Positions 37,013-50,192 of a stretch of DNA of 64,000 nucleotides are shown piece by piece; position 1 is the first letter of the stretch; each line of letters begins with the position of its first letter. Source of the DNA: Knoellia aerolata DSM 18566 (lineage in GTDB: Bacteria > Actinomycetota > Actinomycetes > Actinomycetales > Dermatophilaceae); contig NZ_AVPL01000001.1 in assembly GCF_000768695.1 (NCBI RefSeq), positions 1 through 64,000 on the forward strand, given 5' to 3'. The notes beneath the pieces are model-generated. The model had not been told where the DNA came from. It was given only the letters and a program-made list of their open reading frames with translations, and did no database searches. Made by a program: the position numbers and the translations under genes.

Positions 37013-37371
37013 GCAACCCCTACGTCCCGATCCTCTTCCTCGTCGGACTCGGCTTCGTCTTCGCCGTCGGCTCGGTGGGCACCAGCCTCGTCGTCGGGCC
37101 GAAGCGCTACAACCGCGCCAAGTCCGAGCCGTACGAGTGCGGCATCCAGCCGACGCCGCGGGCCCATGGCGGCGGGCGCGTGCCGATCAAGTACTTCATC
37201 ACGGCCATGCTCTTCATCATCTTCGACATCGAGTCGGTCTTCCTCTACCCGTTCGCGGTGGCCTTCGACCAGCTCGGCCTGTTCGCCCTCGTCGAGATGG
37301 TCCTCTTCATCCTCACCGTCTTCGTCGCGTACGCGTACGTGTGGAAGCGCGGGGGTCTCGAGTGGGACTGA
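37009..37371 (+). CDS. nuoA: NADH-quinone oxidoreductase subunit A
   Basis: Membrane subunit at the junction of the two complex I arms. It has 120 residues and three helices. The signature loop [17 protein letters not shown] carries the conserved Cys, and [26 protein letters not shown] is the second helix with its buried acidic residues. AAGGGGAG precedes the ATG, which overlaps the upstream reductase stop. A 74-bp gap with one copy of the GTATGCCG motif separates it from nuoB. Confidence 0.97.
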   Translation: MSNPYVPILFLVGLGFVFAVGSVGTSLVVGPKRYNRAKSEPYECGIQPTPRAHGGGRVPIKYFITAMLFIIFDIESVFLYPFAVAFDQLGLFALVEMVLFILTVFVAYAYVWKRGGLEWD

Positions 37372-37445
37372 CGCGTATGCCGTGTGCCCGGTTGGCGTGT
37401 GCGCCAGCCGTTCTGCTGTCCGAACCGATCGGAAGGGGTCTCTAG

Positions 37446-38042
37446 ATGGGACTCGAGGAGAAGCTGCCCGCAGGCTTCGTGCTCACGACGCTCGAGAACG
37501 TCGTCGGCTACATGCGCAAGGCCTCGATCTGGCCGGCGACCTTCGGCCTGGCCTGCTGCGCCATCGAGATGATGGCCGTCGGCACGCCGGACTACGACAT
37601 CGCGCGCTTCGGCATGGAGCGCTTCTCGGCCACCCCCCGTCAGGCCGACCTGATGATCGTCGCCGGACGCGTCTCCAACAAGATGGCGCCGGTCGTCCGG
37701 CAGGTCTACGACCAGATGCCGAACCCGAAGTGGGTCATCGCGATGGGCGTCTGCGCCAGCTCGGGCGGCATGTTCAACAACTACGCGATCGTCCAGGGCG
37801 TCGACCACATCGTGCCCGTCGACATCTACCTGCCCGGCTGCCCGCCGCGCCCGGAGATGCTGCTCAACGCGATCATCGAGCTGCACGACCAGATCCAGAA
37901 CTCCAAGCTCGGCGTCAACCGGGTCGCCGCCGCACGTGCCGCCGAGGAGGCCGCCCTGCGCGCCACGCCGACGCACCTCATGCCGGCCACCCACGACCAC
38001 GGGGCGCTCACCGCGACACCCGGGAAGAGCCTTCTCGCATGA
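37446..38042 (+). CDS. nuoB: NADH-quinone oxidoreductase subunit B
   Basis: Carries cluster N2, the last Fe-S centre before quinone. It has 198 residues. Adjacent cysteines in [22 protein letters not shown] plus those in [15 protein letters not shown] and [13 protein letters not shown] bind 4Fe-4S. A Thr/Ala-rich tail of about 30 residues follows the usual end. The stop overlaps nuoC by 4 bp. Confidence 0.97.
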   Translation: MGLEEKLPAGFVLTTLENVVGYMRKASIWPATFGLACCAIEMMAVGTPDYDIARFGMERFSATPRQADLMIVAGRVSNKMAPVVRQVYDQMPNPKWVIAMGVCASSGGMFNNYAIVQGVDHIVPVDIYLPGCPPRPEMLLNAIIELHDQIQNSKLGVNRVAAARAAEEAALRATPTHLMPATHDHGALTATPGKSLLA

Positions 38043-38823
38043 GCGACGACACCACCAGGGGCACCGAGGCCACCGAGCCCGTCCCCGAGACGTTCGACTC
38101 CTCCGACCTTCACGCGACCGACGTCGACCTCACCCGGGCCCGGGCCGCCGGGGACACCGACCCGGTCCGGATCGGCGAGCGACGCGGCATGTTCGGCCCC
38201 TCGACCGGCACGGACACCTCCGGCTACGGCGGCCTGCGCACCCCGATCCTCTTCCCCGGATCGGCCGAGAAGCCCTACGGCGGCTACTTCGACGAGCTCA
38301 CCGGCACGCTGGAGACCGCGCTCGACGGCGCCGGCGACACGAGCTTCGGCGCGGCCGTCGAGCGGGTCGTCGTCGACCGCGGAGAGCTGACCCTGCACAT
38401 CGCCCGTGAGGCGCTGCCGACCGTGGCGCGCGCGCTGCGCGACGACCCGGCGCTGCGCTTCGAGATCTGCACCGGCGTCTCCGGGGTCCACTACCCCGAC
38501 CTCGCCGGTCGCGAGCTGCACGCGGTCTACCACCTGCTCTCGATCACCCACAACCGGCGCGTGCGCCTCGAGGTGAGCGTCCCCGACGGCGACGCCACGA
38601 TCCCGTCGGTGGTCGAGACCTGGCCCGCCGCCGACTGGCACGAGCGCGAGACCTGGGACATGTTCGGCATCGTCTTCGAGGGGCACCCGTCCCTCACCCG
38701 GATCCTCATGCCGGACGACTGGCCGGGTCACCCCCAGCGCAAGGACTATCCGCTGGGTGGCATCCCGGTGGAGTACAAGGGCGGAACGGTTCCCCCGCCC
38801 GACGAGCGGAGGTCGTACAGCTG

Positions 38824-38824
<1 letters not shown>
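38039..38824 (+). CDS. nuoC: NADH-quinone oxidoreductase subunit C
   Basis: Peripheral-arm structural subunit. It has 261 residues. The 30-kDa signature is [41 protein letters not shown]. An acidic N-terminal extension of about 45 residues precedes the domain. The open frame begins earlier inside nuoB, but ATG 38039 fits homology and the ATGA overlap. The stop overlaps nuoD by 1 bp. Confidence 0.96.
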
Positions 38825-40241
<1,417 letters not shown>

Positions 40242-40242
<1 letters not shown>

Positions 40243-41156
40243 TGGAGCACTACGGATTGCAGACGGCGGCCGGTCACCTCACGGTGTCGGCGGAGTCGAA
40301 GGAGCCGTATGCCGCCGAGCACCTCGCGCAGCTGCGCGCGGACGCGGAGCTGGTCGTCGCGCGCTACCCGCAGAAGCGGTCGGCGCTGCTGCCCCTGCTG
40401 CACCTCGTGCAGTCGGTCGACGGCTACGTGACCGGTCGCGGGATCGACTTCTGCGCGGAGGTCCTCGACCTCACCCGCGCCGAGGTGTCGGGCGTCGCGA
40501 CGTTCTACACGCAGTACAAGCGCCACCCCAACGGCGAGTACACCGTCGGCGTCTGCACCAACACCCTCTGCGCGATCATGGGCGGCGACGAGATCTGGGA
40601 GTCGGTGTCCGAGCACCTCGGCGTCGGCCACGACGAGACCACCGCCGACGGCAAGGTCACCCTCGAGCGCATCGAGTGCAACGCGGCGTGTGACTACGCA
40701 CCCGTCGTCATGGCCAACTGGGAGTTCTTCGACAACCAGACGCCGGAGTCGACCAACCAGCTCGTCGACGACCTGCGTGCCGGGGCCGCCGTCAAGCCCA
40801 CCCGCGGGGCGAACTCGGTGTGCACGTTCAAGCAGATGTCGCGTGTCCTCGCGGGCTTCCCGGACGGCCGCGCCGACGAGGGCGTCGGCGCCGGACCGGC
40901 GTCGCTGCGCGGTCTCGAGGTCGCGCACGCCAACAACTGGACCGCTCCGGCCGGCGCCGACGCCGACGAGGGCGCGGGCTCCGGCACCGCGCACGCCGAC
41001 ACCGCCGCCAGCCCCTCGGGCGAGCAGGTCGAGGGCCGGGCGGCCGGGCGCCACACCTCCGTCAACACGCCGACCAACGAGCCGGACGAGAAGCCGGGCG
41101 GCGCGCCCGCGAAGGACTCCCGCAAGGACGACGCTCCCAAGGAAGAGGGGAAGTGA
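40242..41156 (+). CDS. nuoE: NADH-quinone oxidoreductase subunit E
   Basis: The 24-kDa subunit with 2Fe-2S cluster N1a. It has 304 residues. The cluster cysteines are in GVCTNTLCAIMGG and IECNAACDYAPVVMAN. From about 215 a low-complexity tail rich in Ala, Gly, Asp and Lys extends it well beyond the usual 160-250 residues, ending [14 protein letters not shown]. It overlaps nuoF by 4 bp. Confidence 0.96.
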
Positions 41157-42475
41157 CCGCCGTGACCACCACGCTCACCCCGATCCTCACCAAGTTCTGG
41201 GACGACCCCCAGAGCTGGACCCTCGAGACCTACGAGAAGAACGAGGGCTACCAGGCCTTCAAGAAGGCCCTGGGCATGAAGCCCGAGGACCTCGTCCAGC
41301 TCACCAAGGACTCCGGCCTGCGCGGTCGCGGCGGCGCCGGGTTCCCCACCGGCATGAAGTGGGGCTTCCTGCCCCCGCCGGACGGCGGTCCCCGCTACCT
41401 CGTCGTCAACGCGGACGAGTCCGAGCCGGGCACCTGCAAGGACATCCCGCTCATGATGGCCGCGCCGCAGTTCCTCATCGAGGGCGTCGCGATCACGTCG
41501 TACGCGATCGGGTGCAACCACGCCTTCATCTACATCCGCGGTGAGGTCGTCCACGTCTACCGGCGGCTGCTGCGTGCCGTCGAGGAGGCGTACGCCGCCG
41601 GCCACCTCGGCAAGAACATCCACGGCTCGGGGTTCGACCTCGAGGTGACCGTCCACGCCGGTGCCGGCGCCTACATCTGTGGCGAGGAGACGGCGCTGCT
41701 CGACAGCCTCGAGGGCCGTCGTGGCCAGCCGCGGCTCAAGCCCCCGTTCCCCGCCGTCGCCGGCCTGTACTCACGCCCCACCGTCGTCAACAACGTCGAG
41801 AGCATCGCGTCGGTGCCGCCGATCCTGCTCCACGGCTCAGAGTGGTTCTCCGACATGGGCACCGAGAAGTCCCAGGGCTTCGGCATCTTCAGCCTCTCGG
41901 GCCACGTCAAGAACCCCGGCCAGTACGAGGCGCCGCTCGGCATCACCCTGCGCGAGCTGCTCGACATGGCCGGTGGCATGCGCGACCCCGACAAGCAGCT
42001 GAAGTTCTGGACGCCGGGCGGCTCCTCGACGCCGCTGTTCACCGCCGAGCACCTCGACGTCCCCCTCGACTTCGAGTCGGTCGCCGCGGCCGGCTCGATG
42101 CTCGGCACCCGCGCCCTGCAGATCTTCGACGAGACGACCTGTGTCGTGCGCGCCGTGGACCGATGGACCGACTTCTACAAGCACGAGTCCTGCGGCAAGT
42201 GCACCCCGTGCCGCGAGGGCACGTGGTGGCTCAAGCAGATCCTCGGCCGCCTCGAGCACGGTCAGGGGTCCGAGGAGGACCTCGACAAGCTGCTCGACAT
42301 CTGCGACAACATCCTCGGCCGCGCCTTCTGTGCGCTGGGCGACGGAGCGACGAGCCCGATCACGAGCTCGATCCAGTACTTCCGCGAGGAGTACATCGCG
42401 CACCTCACGCAGGGTGCCTGCCCCTTCGACTCTCGCGAGTCGACGCTCTTCCACAAGGACCGCGTGACGGCATGA
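41153..42475 (+). CDS. nuoF: NADH-quinone oxidoreductase subunit F
   Basis: NADH-oxidising subunit holding FMN and cluster N3. It has 440 residues. [18 protein letters not shown] binds [20 protein letters not shown] binds [18 protein letters not shown] and the Cys of [11 protein letters not shown] bind the 4Fe-4S cluster. GTG 41153, overlapping nuoE, is chosen; GTG 41162 is possible because GAGG sits 13 nt before it. A 61-bp gap separates it from nuoG. Confidence 0.96.
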   Translation: MTAVTTTLTPILTKFWDDPQSWTLETYEKNEGYQAFKKALGMKPEDLVQLTKDSGLRGRGGAGFPTGMKWGFLPPPDGGPRYLVVNADESEPGTCKDIPLMMAAPQFLIEGVAITSYAIGCNHAFIYIRGEVVHVYRRLLRAVEEAYAAGHLGKNIHGSGFDLEVTVHAGAGAYICGEETALLDSLEGRRGQPRLKPPFPAVAGLYSRPTVVNNVESIASVPPILLHGSEWFSDMGTEKSQGFGIFSLSGHVKNPGQYEAPLGITLRELLDMAGGMRDPDKQLKFWTPGGSSTPLFTAEHLDVPLDFESVAAAGSMLGTRALQIFDETTCVVRAVDRWTDFYKHESCGKCTPCREGTWWLKQILGRLEHGQGSEEDLDKLLDICDNILGRAFCALGDGATSPITSSIQYFREEYIAHLTQGACPFDSRESTLFHKDRVTA

Positions 42476-42536
42476 GCACCCCACGACGTTCTGTTCCCCC
42501 GCTTCGCTCCTCCACACAACGCCTTGGGGACCCCGC

Positions 42537-45038
42537 ATGACTGTGACCTCAGACCAGAGCGCCAAGACCACCGGCGGCTCGCCGAAGCCGGCGGTCGAGA
42601 TGGTGGAGCTCACCATCGACGGCATCGACGTCTCCGTCCCCAAGAACACCCTCGTCATCCGGGCGGCCGAACAGGTCGGGATCGAGATCCCGCGCTTCTG
42701 CGACCACCCGCTACTCGAGCCGGTCGGAGCCTGCCGCCAGTGCCTCGTCGACGTCGCGACGCCCGGCCCGGACGGCACCCTGCGCCCCATGCCGAAGCCG
42801 CAGGCCTCCTGCACGATGACGGTCTCCCCGGGCATGCAGGTCAACACCCAGCACACGTCACCCGTCGCCGACAAGGCGCAGCACGGGCAGATGGAGTTCC
42901 TGCTCATCAACCACCCGCTCGACTGCCCGGTCTGCGACAAGGGTGGCGAGTGCCCCCTGCAGAACCAGGCGATGAGCAACGGCCGCGCGGTCAGCCGGTT
43001 CGAGGACGTCAAGCGGACCTACCCCAAGCCGATCAACATCTCCAGCCAGGTCCTCCTCGACCGCGAGCGCTGCGTGCTGTGTGCGCGCTGCACGCGCTTC
43101 TCCGACCAGGTCGCCGGCGACCCGTTCATCGCGCTCGTCGAGCGCGGTGCCCTGCAGCAGGTCGGCATCTACGAGGAGAAGCCGTTCGAGTCGTACTTCT
43201 CCGGCAACACCGTCCAGATCTGCCCGGTCGGCGCGCTCACCGGAGCGGCGTACCGCTTCCGGGCCCGCCCGTTCGACCTCGTCTCGACGCCGAGCATCTG
43301 TGAGCACTGCGCGAGCGGCTGCTCGATGCGCACCGACCACCGCCGCGGCGCCGTCCTGCGCCGCCTCGCGGGGAACGACCCGGAGGTCAACGAGGAGTGG
43401 AACTGCGACAAGGGTCGCTGGGCCTTCCAGTACGCCGCCACCCCGGCCCGGCTCCAGCTCCCGATGGTGCGCGAGGACGGCGAGCTCCGTGTCGCCTCCT
43501 GGCGTGAGGCCCTCGAGGCCGCCGCCGCAGGCCTGCGCGCGGCGTCCGGCGTCGGTGTCCTCACCGGCGGCCGCGTGTCCGCCGAGGATGCCTACGCGTA
43601 CTCGAAGTTCGCGCGAACGGTGCTCGGCACCAACGACATCGACTTCCGTGCCCGCCCGCACTCGGCGGAGGAGGCCGACTTCCTCGCCTCCCGCGTCGTC
43701 GCCACCGGCCCCGCGGGCGGCGCGGTCACCTACGCCGACCTCGAGACCGCCAAGACCGTCGTCCTCGCGGGCTTCGAGCCCGAGGACGAGAGCCCGATCG
43801 TCTTCCTGCGTCTGCGCAAGGCGTCGCGCAAGAACAAGACGGCCGTGTATGCCGTGTCGCCCGTCGCGACCCGCGGGCTCGACAAGGTCTCCGGTCGGCT
43901 CATCCCCACCGCCCCGGGCACCGAGCCCGAGGTGCTGGACGCCCTCGGCAAGGGCTCGGCCAGCGGCGCTGCCGGGGACGGTCCCGACACCGTCCGCGCG
44001 GCCGCCGAGGCGCTGCGCGGTGACGGCGCGATCATCCTCGTCGGTGAGCGCCTCGCGACCGTGCCCGGTGCGCTGAGCGCCGCTGCTCGCCTGGCCGAGA
44101 CCACTGGGGCCCGCCTCGCGTGGATCCCCCGTCGTGCGGGGGAGCGCGGTGCCCTCGAGGCCGGCGCCCTCCCCACCCTGCTGCCCGGCGGCCGCCCCGT
44201 CGCCGACGCCGCGGCCCGGGCCGACGTCGCCTCGGTGTGGCAGGTCGACGCCCTCCCCGAGGCGCCCGGCCGGGACGCTGCCGCGATCCTCGAGGCGGCT
44301 CGCTCCGGCGAGATCGGTGCGCTCGTCGTCGGTGGGGTCGACCCGCTCGACCTCGGACGGGCCGACGCGCTCGCCGCGTTCGAGGCACCCTTCGTCGTCT
44401 CGCTCGAGATCCGCGAGTCGGCCGTGACCGCCATCGCCGACGTCGTCCTGCCCGTCGCCGCGCACGCCGAGAAGTCGGGCGCCTTCGTGGACTGGGAAGG
44501 CCGCACCCGCCCCTTCGCCCAGGCCCTCGACACCGGCTTCGTCAGCGACCACCGCGCCCTCCACATGCTCGCCGACGAGATGGGCGAGTTCCTCGGGTGC
44601 CGCACCGTCGCCGAGATCCGCTCCGAGATGGAGCGCCTCGGCCCGGGCTCCGAGGAGGGCCGGCTCGCGGCCCCCGACGTCGCCGCCGGTGAGGTGCCGA
44701 GCGCCGAGGACGGTCACCTCGTCCTCGCGACGTGGCGCCACCTGCTCGACAAGGGCATCCTCCAGGACGGCGAGCCGTTCCTCGCCGGCACGGCCCCCCG
44801 GGCCGCCGCCAAGGTCTCGGCGACGACCGCCGCCTCGATCGGGGTCGCCGACGGCGACTCGGTGAACGTCCGGGCCGGCACCGTCACCGTCACCGTCCCC
44901 GTCGACGTCACCGAGATGGCCGACCACGTCGTCTGGCTCCCGACCCACTCCGCGGGCTGCGACCTCCGGGGCACGCTCGCGGACGCCCCGGGCATCCGCG
45001 TCTCCGTCACCAAGGTGGACAAGGTGGACACACCATGA
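42537..45038 (+). CDS. nuoG: NADH-quinone oxidoreductase subunit G
   Basis: The 75-kDa electron-wire subunit, 833 residues. Cysteines in [15 protein letters not shown] bind 2Fe-2[14 protein letters not shown] with an upstream His binds N5; [10 protein letters not shown] and ICPVGAL bind N4. CEHCASGC followed 27 residues later by Cys in WNCDKGRW is the extra N7 motif found in some bacteria. A molybdopterin-oxidoreductase-like domain without obvious cofactor ligands forms the C-terminal half. The stop overlaps nuoH by 4 bp. Confidence 0.96.
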   Translation: MTVTSDQSAKTTGGSPKPAVEMVELTIDGIDVSVPKNTLVIRAAEQVGIEIPRFCDHPLLEPVGACRQCLVDVATPGPDGTLRPMPKPQASCTMTVSPGMQVNTQHTSPVADKAQHGQMEFLLINHPLDCPVCDKGGECPLQNQAMSNGRAVSRFEDVKRTYPKPINISSQVLLDRERCVLCARCTRFSDQVAGDPFIALVERGALQQVGIYEEKPFESYFSGNTVQICPVGALTGAAYRFRARPFDLVSTPSICEHCASGCSMRTDHRRGAVLRRLAGNDPEVNEEWNCDKGRWAFQYAATPARLQLPMVREDGELRVASWREALEAAAAGLRAASGVGVLTGGRVSAEDAYAYSKFARTVLGTNDIDFRARPHSAEEADFLASRVVATGPAGGAVTYADLETAKTVVLAGFEPEDESPIVFLRLRKASRKNKTAVYAVSPVATRGLDKVSGRLIPTAPGTEPEVLDALGKGSASGAAGDGPDTVRAAAEALRGDGAIILVGERLATVPGALSAAARLAETTGARLAWIPRRAGERGALEAGALPTLLPGGRPVADAAARADVASVWQVDALPEAPGRDAAAILEAARSGEIGALVVGGVDPLDLGRADALAAFEAPFVVSLEIRESAVTAIADVVLPVAAHAEKSGAFVDWEGRTRPFAQALDTGFVSDHRALHMLADEMGEFLGCRTVAEIRSEMERLGPGSEEGRLAAPDVAAGEVPSAEDGHLVLATWRHLLDKGILQDGEPFLAGTAPRAAAKVSATTAASIGVADGDSVNVRAGTVTVTVPVDVTEMADHVVWLPTHSAGCDLRGTLADAPGIRVSVTKVDKVDTP

Positions 45039-46504
45039 GCATCATCCTCAGCGTCCAGCACGCGGTCGGCACGTTCGCCGACACCGGACTGACCGGCATA
45101 CAGGCTCTCGGCAGTCTCGCCACGGAGGGCAAGGACAACCCGCGGGCCGACTTCTCCGACACGCCGTGGTGGCTCTCGCTCGTCAAGGCGCTCATCATCT
45201 TCGTCTACCTGCTCGTCTCGACCCTGCTCGTCATCTGGTTCGAGCGCCGGGTCATCGGCCGCATGCAGCAGCGGCCCGGACCCAACCGCAACGGTCCCTT
45301 CGGCCTGCTCCAGACCCTCGCCGACGGCATGAAGTCGATGCTCAAGGAGGACAACACCCCCGCCAAGGCGGACCGGTTCGTCTTCACGCTGGCACCGCTC
45401 ATCACCGCGACGATGTGCTTCATCGGCTTCGCGATCATCCCGCTCGCCGGTGAGGTGAGCATGTTCGGGCACCGCACGCCGCTCCAGCTCGCGGACTCCT
45501 CGATCGCGGTGCTCTTCGTGCTCGCCATCGCCGGCATCGGCATCTACGGCGTCGTCCTCGCGGGCTGGTCGTCGGGCTCGCCGTACCCGCTCATGGGTGG
45601 CCTGCGCTCCTCGGCCCAGATGATCTCCTACGAGATCGCCATGGGCCTCTCGCTCGTCGCCGTGTTCCTCTACAGCGGCTCGATGTCGACCTCGCAGATC
45701 GTCGGCGCCCAGGGCAACGTCTGGTACATCATCCCGGCGTTCTTCAGCTTCTTCGTCTACGTCATCACCATGGTCGGCGAGACCAACCGCCTCCCGTTCG
45801 ACCTCGCCGAGGGCGAGGGCGAGCTCACCGGTGGCTTCCACACCGAGTACGGCTCGATGCGCTTCGCCATGTTCTTCCTCGGCGAGTACATCAACATGTT
45901 CACCGTCGCCGCGCTGGCGACGACGATGTTCCTCGGCGGCTGGCAGGCGCCTCCCGGCATCGCGGCCATCAACGACGGCATGTTCAACGAGGGCTGGTGG
46001 GGCCTGCTCTGGTTCACCGTCAAGCTGTGGATGTTCATGTTCGTCTTCGTGTGGCTGCGCGGCTCGCTGCCTCGCACCCGCTACGACCAGTTCATGCGCT
46101 TCGGGTGGAAGTTCCTCATCCCCGCCACCCTGGGGTGGGTCGTCCTCGTCGCGTTCTTCCGTGGTGCGCAGAACGGCTGGTTCGGTGACTCGGCGCTCGA
46201 GTTCGCGGGCCGCCGGTTCCCGATCTCGTCGCTGCTCATCGTCGGCCTCGTCGCCGTCGGCGCGCTCGCGCTCGGCTGGTGGTGGGACAACCGCGCCCTC
46301 GCCAGAGAAGCAGCAGCGGCCGCCGCTCCGCCTGAGGAGATCGACCCGTATGCCGGTGGGTTCGTCGTGCCGCCCATGCCCGGTCAGCGGCTGCGCGAGA
46401 CCGCCCGCGTCGGCGCCCCCGCACTTCCCGAGGCCGAGCCCGTGACCCAGTCGCCGGTGTCCGCCGCCACGTCCGACCCCGACAAGGAGGCCCCCCGTGG
46501 CTGA
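45035..46504 (+). CDS. nuoH: NADH-quinone oxidoreductase subunit H
   Basis: Membrane subunit that closes the quinone chamber. It has 489 residues and about eight to nine helices. [40 protein letters not shown] and [27 protein letters not shown] are the hallmark loops. A cytoplasmic Pro/Ala-rich tail of about 75 residues follows the last helix, a typical actinobacterial feature. The open frame begins earlier in nuoG, but ATG 45035 fits the ATGA junction. It overlaps nuoI. Confidence 0.96.
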   Translation: MSIILSVQHAVGTFADTGLTGIQALGSLATEGKDNPRADFSDTPWWLSLVKALIIFVYLLVSTLLVIWFERRVIGRMQQRPGPNRNGPFGLLQTLADGMKSMLKEDNTPAKADRFVFTLAPLITATMCFIGFAIIPLAGEVSMFGHRTPLQLADSSIAVLFVLAIAGIGIYGVVLAGWSSGSPYPLMGGLRSSAQMISYEIAMGLSLVAVFLYSGSMSTSQIVGAQGNVWYIIPAFFSFFVYVITMVGETNRLPFDLAEGEGELTGGFHTEYGSMRFAMFFLGEYINMFTVAALATTMFLGGWQAPPGIAAINDGMFNEGWWGLLWFTVKLWMFMFVFVWLRGSLPRTRYDQFMRFGWKFLIPATLGWVVLVAFFRGAQNGWFGDSALEFAGRRFPISSLLIVGLVAVGALALGWWWDNRALAREAAAAAAPPEEIDPYAGGFVVPPMPGQRLRETARVGAPALPEAEPVTQSPVSAATSDPDKEAPRG

Positions 46505-47111
46505 CGACGAGAAGAAGGGCGGGTTCCTCTCCGACCTCTTCGCCCCCGTGGGTGGGTTCGGGGTGACCTTCGCGACGATGTTCCGCAAGGTCGCCACGAC
46601 CGAGTACCCCGAGGTGAAGCGCCCCACGGCGCAGCGCTTCCACGGCCGCCACCAGCTCAACCGTCACCCCGACGGGCTGGAGAAGTGCGTCGGCTGTGAG
46701 CTGTGCGCGTGGGCCTGCCCCGCGGACGCGATCCTCGTCGAGGGCGCCAACAACGACGACAGCGAGGGCGGCGCCGGTCGCTTCTCACCCGGCGAGCGCT
46801 ACGGCCGCGTCTACCAGATCAACTACCTGCGCTGCATCTTCTGCGGGCTGTGCATCGAGGCCTGCCCGACGCGCGCGCTGACGATGACCAACGAGTACGA
46901 GATCGCCGACAACAACCGCGCCGACCTCATCTTCACCAAGGAGCAGCTGCTCGCGCCGCTGCAGGGTGGCATGCTCAGCCCGCCGCACCCGATGGTGGAG
47001 GGCCTGGAGGAGCGCGACTACTACCTCGGCTCCGTCTCCGAGGCCACGCCCACCCAGAAGTCGTGGGTCGACGAGCACCACGTCAGGACGACCGAGGAGG
47101 TGTCCTCATGA
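46497..47111 (+). CDS. nuoI: NADH-quinone oxidoreductase subunit I
   Basis: Ferredoxin-like subunit with clusters N6a and N6b. It has 204 residues. [16 protein letters not shown] and [16 protein letters not shown] are the two CxxCxxCxxxCP motifs. An N-terminal stretch of about 50 residues may contact the membrane arm. The GTG start overlaps nuoH by 8 bp; the stop overlaps nuoJ by 4 bp. Confidence 0.97.
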   Translation: MADDEKKGGFLSDLFAPVGGFGVTFATMFRKVATTEYPEVKRPTAQRFHGRHQLNRHPDGLEKCVGCELCAWACPADAILVEGANNDDSEGGAGRFSPGERYGRVYQINYLRCIFCGLCIEACPTRALTMTNEYEIADNNRADLIFTKEQLLAPLQGGMLSPPHPMVEGLEERDYYLGSVSEATPTQKSWVDEHHVRTTEEVSS

Positions 47112-47932
47112 CCAGCACAGGTGAAGCGGTCCTCTTCTGGGTCCTCGCCCCGCTCTGCGTCGTCGGCGCGCTGGGCCTGGTCTTCGCCCGCAAGGCCGTC
47201 CACGCCGCCCTCGGCATGGCGCTGACGATGATCATGCTCGGCATCTTCTACCTCGCGCAGGGTGCCGACTTCCTCGGCGTCATCCAGATCTTCGTCTACA
47301 CCGGCGCCGTGATGATGCTCTTCCTCTTCGTCGTCATGCTCGTCGGCGTCGACTCCTCCGACAGCGTCGTCGAGACCCTCAAGGGCCAGCGCGCCGCGAC
47401 CGCCGTGCTGTCCCTCGGCCTGGGCGCCCTGCTCGTCGGCGCCATCGGCCGGGTCACCGTCGGTGACGGCCCGGCGAACAAGCTCGACGCGATCAACTCC
47501 GAGACCGGCAACGTGTCGGGGGTCGCCGAGCTGATCTTCGGCCGCTACGTGTGGGTCTTCGAGACCACCTCGGCGCTGCTCATCACGGCGGCCCTGGCCG
47601 CCATGGTCCTCGCCCACCGCGAGCGCCTCGGCTCCGCGCCGAACCAGCGCACGTGGAGCGAGCGCCGGATCCGCTCCGGTGAGAACCTCGCCGGCCTGCC
47701 CGCCCCGGGCGTCTACGCCCGCCACAACGCGGTCGACACCCCCGCCCTGCTCCCGGACGGCTCGCCGAGCGAGCTGTCGGTCTCGAGGGTCCTCACCGCC
47801 CGCGGCCAGGTCGCCTCCGCGACGCCGTGGGTCGAGGCCTCCGACGAGATGGAGCGCGACATCGCCGCCGACGACGTGCCCGGCCGGCTCCCGCAACCCG
47901 GGAGCCCGGTCACCGGGGAGGACCAGCCGTGA
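47108..47932 (+). CDS. nuoJ: NADH-quinone oxidoreductase subunit J
   Basis: Membrane subunit with the distorted pi-bulge helix that couples electron flow to proton pumping. It has 274 residues and five helices in the first 165 or so ([26 protein letters not shown] is the key helix). About 100 further residues form a polar cytoplasmic tail. ATG 47108 is chosen from the ATGA overlap with nuoI. It overlaps nuoK by 4 bp. Confidence 0.95.
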   Translation: MTSTGEAVLFWVLAPLCVVGALGLVFARKAVHAALGMALTMIMLGIFYLAQGADFLGVIQIFVYTGAVMMLFLFVVMLVGVDSSDSVVETLKGQRAATAVLSLGLGALLVGAIGRVTVGDGPANKLDAINSETGNVSGVAELIFGRYVWVFETTSALLITAALAAMVLAHRERLGSAPNQRTWSERRIRSGENLAGLPAPGVYARHNAVDTPALLPDGSPSELSVSRVLTARGQVASATPWVEASDEMERDIAADDVPGRLPQPGSPVTGEDQP

Positions 47933-48228
47933 ACCTGATGAACTACGTCTACCTGGCGACGCTGCTCTTCGTCATCGGTGGCGCGACGGTCCTCACGAGG
48001 CGCAACGCGATCGTGGTCTTCATGGGTGTCGAGCTCATGCTCAACGCCGCGAACCTCGTGTTCGTCACCTTCGCGCGCATGCACGGCACCCTCGACGGCC
48101 AGGTGATCGCCCTGTTCGTCATGGTCGTCGCGGCGGCCGAGGTCGTCGTCGGCCTGGCCATCATCATGATGATCTTCCGGTCCCGCCGGTCGGCCTCGGT
48201 CGACGACGCCAACTTGCTGAAGCTCTGA
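47929..48228 (+). CDS. nuoK: NADH-quinone oxidoreductase subunit K
   Basis: A 99-residue, three-helix MrpC-like subunit. The essential buried glutamates are in [18 protein letters not shown] and [20 protein letters not shown] 47929 overlaps the nuoJ stop; the longer open frame upstream is shadow. A 14-bp gap leads to nuoL. Confidence 0.96.
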   Translation: MNLMNYVYLATLLFVIGGATVLTRRNAIVVFMGVELMLNAANLVFVTFARMHGTLDGQVIALFVMVVAAAEVVVGLAIIMMIFRSRRSASVDDANLLKL

Positions 48229-48242
48229 AGGGGCCCGCACTC

Positions 48243-50192
48243 GTGAACTCACTCGTACAGCTCGCCGCGGAAGGCGAGGTGGCTGCGGCCACCGGCATCA
48301 CGGCATACGCCTGGCTCCTCGTCGGGCTGCCCCTGCTGGGAGCCGCACTCCTCCTCGTCGGGGGCCGCGTCACGAACGCCTGGGGCCACCTGCTCGCCAC
48401 GGCACTCTCGTGGGCCAGCTTCGTGCTCGGCTTCCTCATCGTCCTCGCGATGGCGGGGCGGGGCACCGAGGAGCGCGCGGCCCACGTCGGCGGCTGGAAC
48501 TGGGTCCCGGCGGGGCAGTTCCAGCTCGAGACCGGGCTGCTCATCGACCAGCTGTCGATCGCGTTCGTCCTGCTCATCACCTTCGTCGGCTCGCTCATCC
48601 ACGTGTACTCGATCGGCTACATGGAGCACGACGCCGACCGGCGCAAGTTCTTCGCCTACCTCAACCTGTTCGTCGCCTCCATGCTCCTGCTCGTGCTGGC
48701 CGACTCCTACCTCCTGCTGTTCGTCGGCTGGGAGGGAGTGGGGCTGGCGTCATACCTGCTCATCGGCTTCTGGAACCACAACCCGGCGTACGCGACGGCG
48801 GCCAACAAGGCGTTCTTCGTCAACCGCGTCGGCGACGTCGGGATGTCCGTGGCGATCATGGTCATGTTCTTCACCTTCGGAGCGGTCGACTTCGAGACCG
48901 TCCACGCCGGTGCCGCCGAGGCTGGGTCGACGGCGATGACCGTCCTCGGTCTGCTCCTGCTGCTCGGGGCGTGCGCCAAGTCGGCGCAGTTCCCGCTGCA
49001 GTCCTGGCTCGGTGACGCCATGGCCGGTCCGACCCCGGTCTCCGCGCTCATCCACGCGGCGACGATGGTCACCGCCGGTGTCTATCTCATCGTCCGCTCG
49101 CACACGATCTTCAACGCGGCCCCGAACGCGCAGCTCGCCGTGGCGGTCGTCGGCGCGATCACGCTGCTCTACGGCGCGATCGTCGGCTGCGCCAAGGACG
49201 ACATCAAGAAGGCGCTGGCCGCCTCGACGATGAGCCAGATCGGCTACATGATGCTCGCCGCGGGTCTCGGCCCGGTCGGCTACGCCTTCGCCATCTTCCA
49301 CCTCGTCACGCACGGCTTCTTCAAGGCGGGGATGTTCCTCGGCGCCGGCTCGGTCATGCACGGCATGAACGACCAGGTGAACATGCGCCGCTTCGGTGGC
49401 CTGTCGAGCGCGATGAAGATCACGTGGGTGACGTTCGGCCTGGGCTGGCTCGCGATCCTCGGTGTCCCCCCCTTCTCCGGGTTCTGGTCCAAGGACAAGA
49501 TCATCGAGTCCGCGTTCATCGGTGAGGGCTGGCGGCCGTGGGTCTTCGGCTTCGTCGCGCTCATCGGCGCCGGCATCACCGCCTTCTACATGTCGCGCCT
49601 GTTCTTCATGACCTTCCACGGCAAGAAGCGCTGGGTCGACGCCCGCGAGGGGGAGCCGGAGTACCACCCGCACGAGTCACCGCTGACGATGACCGTGCCG
49701 ATGATCGTCCTCGCCGTCGGCTCGGGAGTGCTCGGCCTCGCCCTCTCGTGGGGCGGCACGTTCTCGCACTGGCTCGAGCCGGTCGTCGGCGAGCACGGTG
49801 ACGAGCACCCCGTCCTCGCGGTGCCCGTCATCATGGGGCTGACCCTCCTCCTCGTCGCCGGTGGGGCGGCCTACGCCTGGATGCTCTACTGGCGTGACAC
49901 GGTGCCGGAGACGGCCCCGCGCGGCTCGCTCCTCACCCAGGCGGCTCGCGCCGACCTCTACCAGGACGCCATCAACGAGGGCCTGTTCATGCGGCCCGGC
50001 ACCCACCTCACCCGCGCGCTCGTCTTCACCGACGGCAAGGGTGTCGACGGTGTCACCGGCTCGCTCGCCGCGTCCATCGGCGGGGCGTCCTCACGGCTGC
50101 GCCGCCTGCAGACCGGCTACGCCCGGTCCTATGCCCTGACGATGCTCACCGGCGTCGTCGTCGTCCTCGGAGCCCTGTGGGTGATGAACTGA
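48243..50192 (+). CDS. nuoL: NADH-quinone oxidoreductase subunit L
   Basis: Distal antiporter-like proton pump subunit with the long lateral helix. It has 649 residues. [21 protein letters not shown] carries the key Glu. [32 protein letters not shown] and [26 protein letters not shown] contain the central Lys and His residues. The C-terminal region after about 500 is the lateral helix and anchor. GTG 48243 is chosen by homology. The stop overlaps nuoM by 1 bp. Confidence 0.96.
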   Translation: MNSLVQLAAEGEVAAATGITAYAWLLVGLPLLGAALLLVGGRVTNAWGHLLATALSWASFVLGFLIVLAMAGRGTEERAAHVGGWNWVPAGQFQLETGLLIDQLSIAFVLLITFVGSLIHVYSIGYMEHDADRRKFFAYLNLFVASMLLLVLADSYLLLFVGWEGVGLASYLLIGFWNHNPAYATAANKAFFVNRVGDVGMSVAIMVMFFTFGAVDFETVHAGAAEAGSTAMTVLGLLLLLGACAKSAQFPLQSWLGDAMAGPTPVSALIHAATMVTAGVYLIVRSHTIFNAAPNAQLAVAVVGAITLLYGAIVGCAKDDIKKALAASTMSQIGYMMLAAGLGPVGYAFAIFHLVTHGFFKAGMFLGAGSVMHGMNDQVNMRRFGGLSSAMKITWVTFGLGWLAILGVPPFSGFWSKDKIIESAFIGEGWRPWVFGFVALIGAGITAFYMSRLFFMTFHGKKRWVDAREGEPEYHPHESPLTMTVPMIVLAVGSGVLGLALSWGGTFSHWLEPVVGEHGDEHPVLAVPVIMGLTLLLVAGGAAYAWMLYWRDTVPETAPRGSLLTQAARADLYQDAINEGLFMRPGTHLTRALVFTDGKGVDGVTGSLAASIGGASSRLRRLQTGYARSYALTMLTGVVVVLGALWVMN

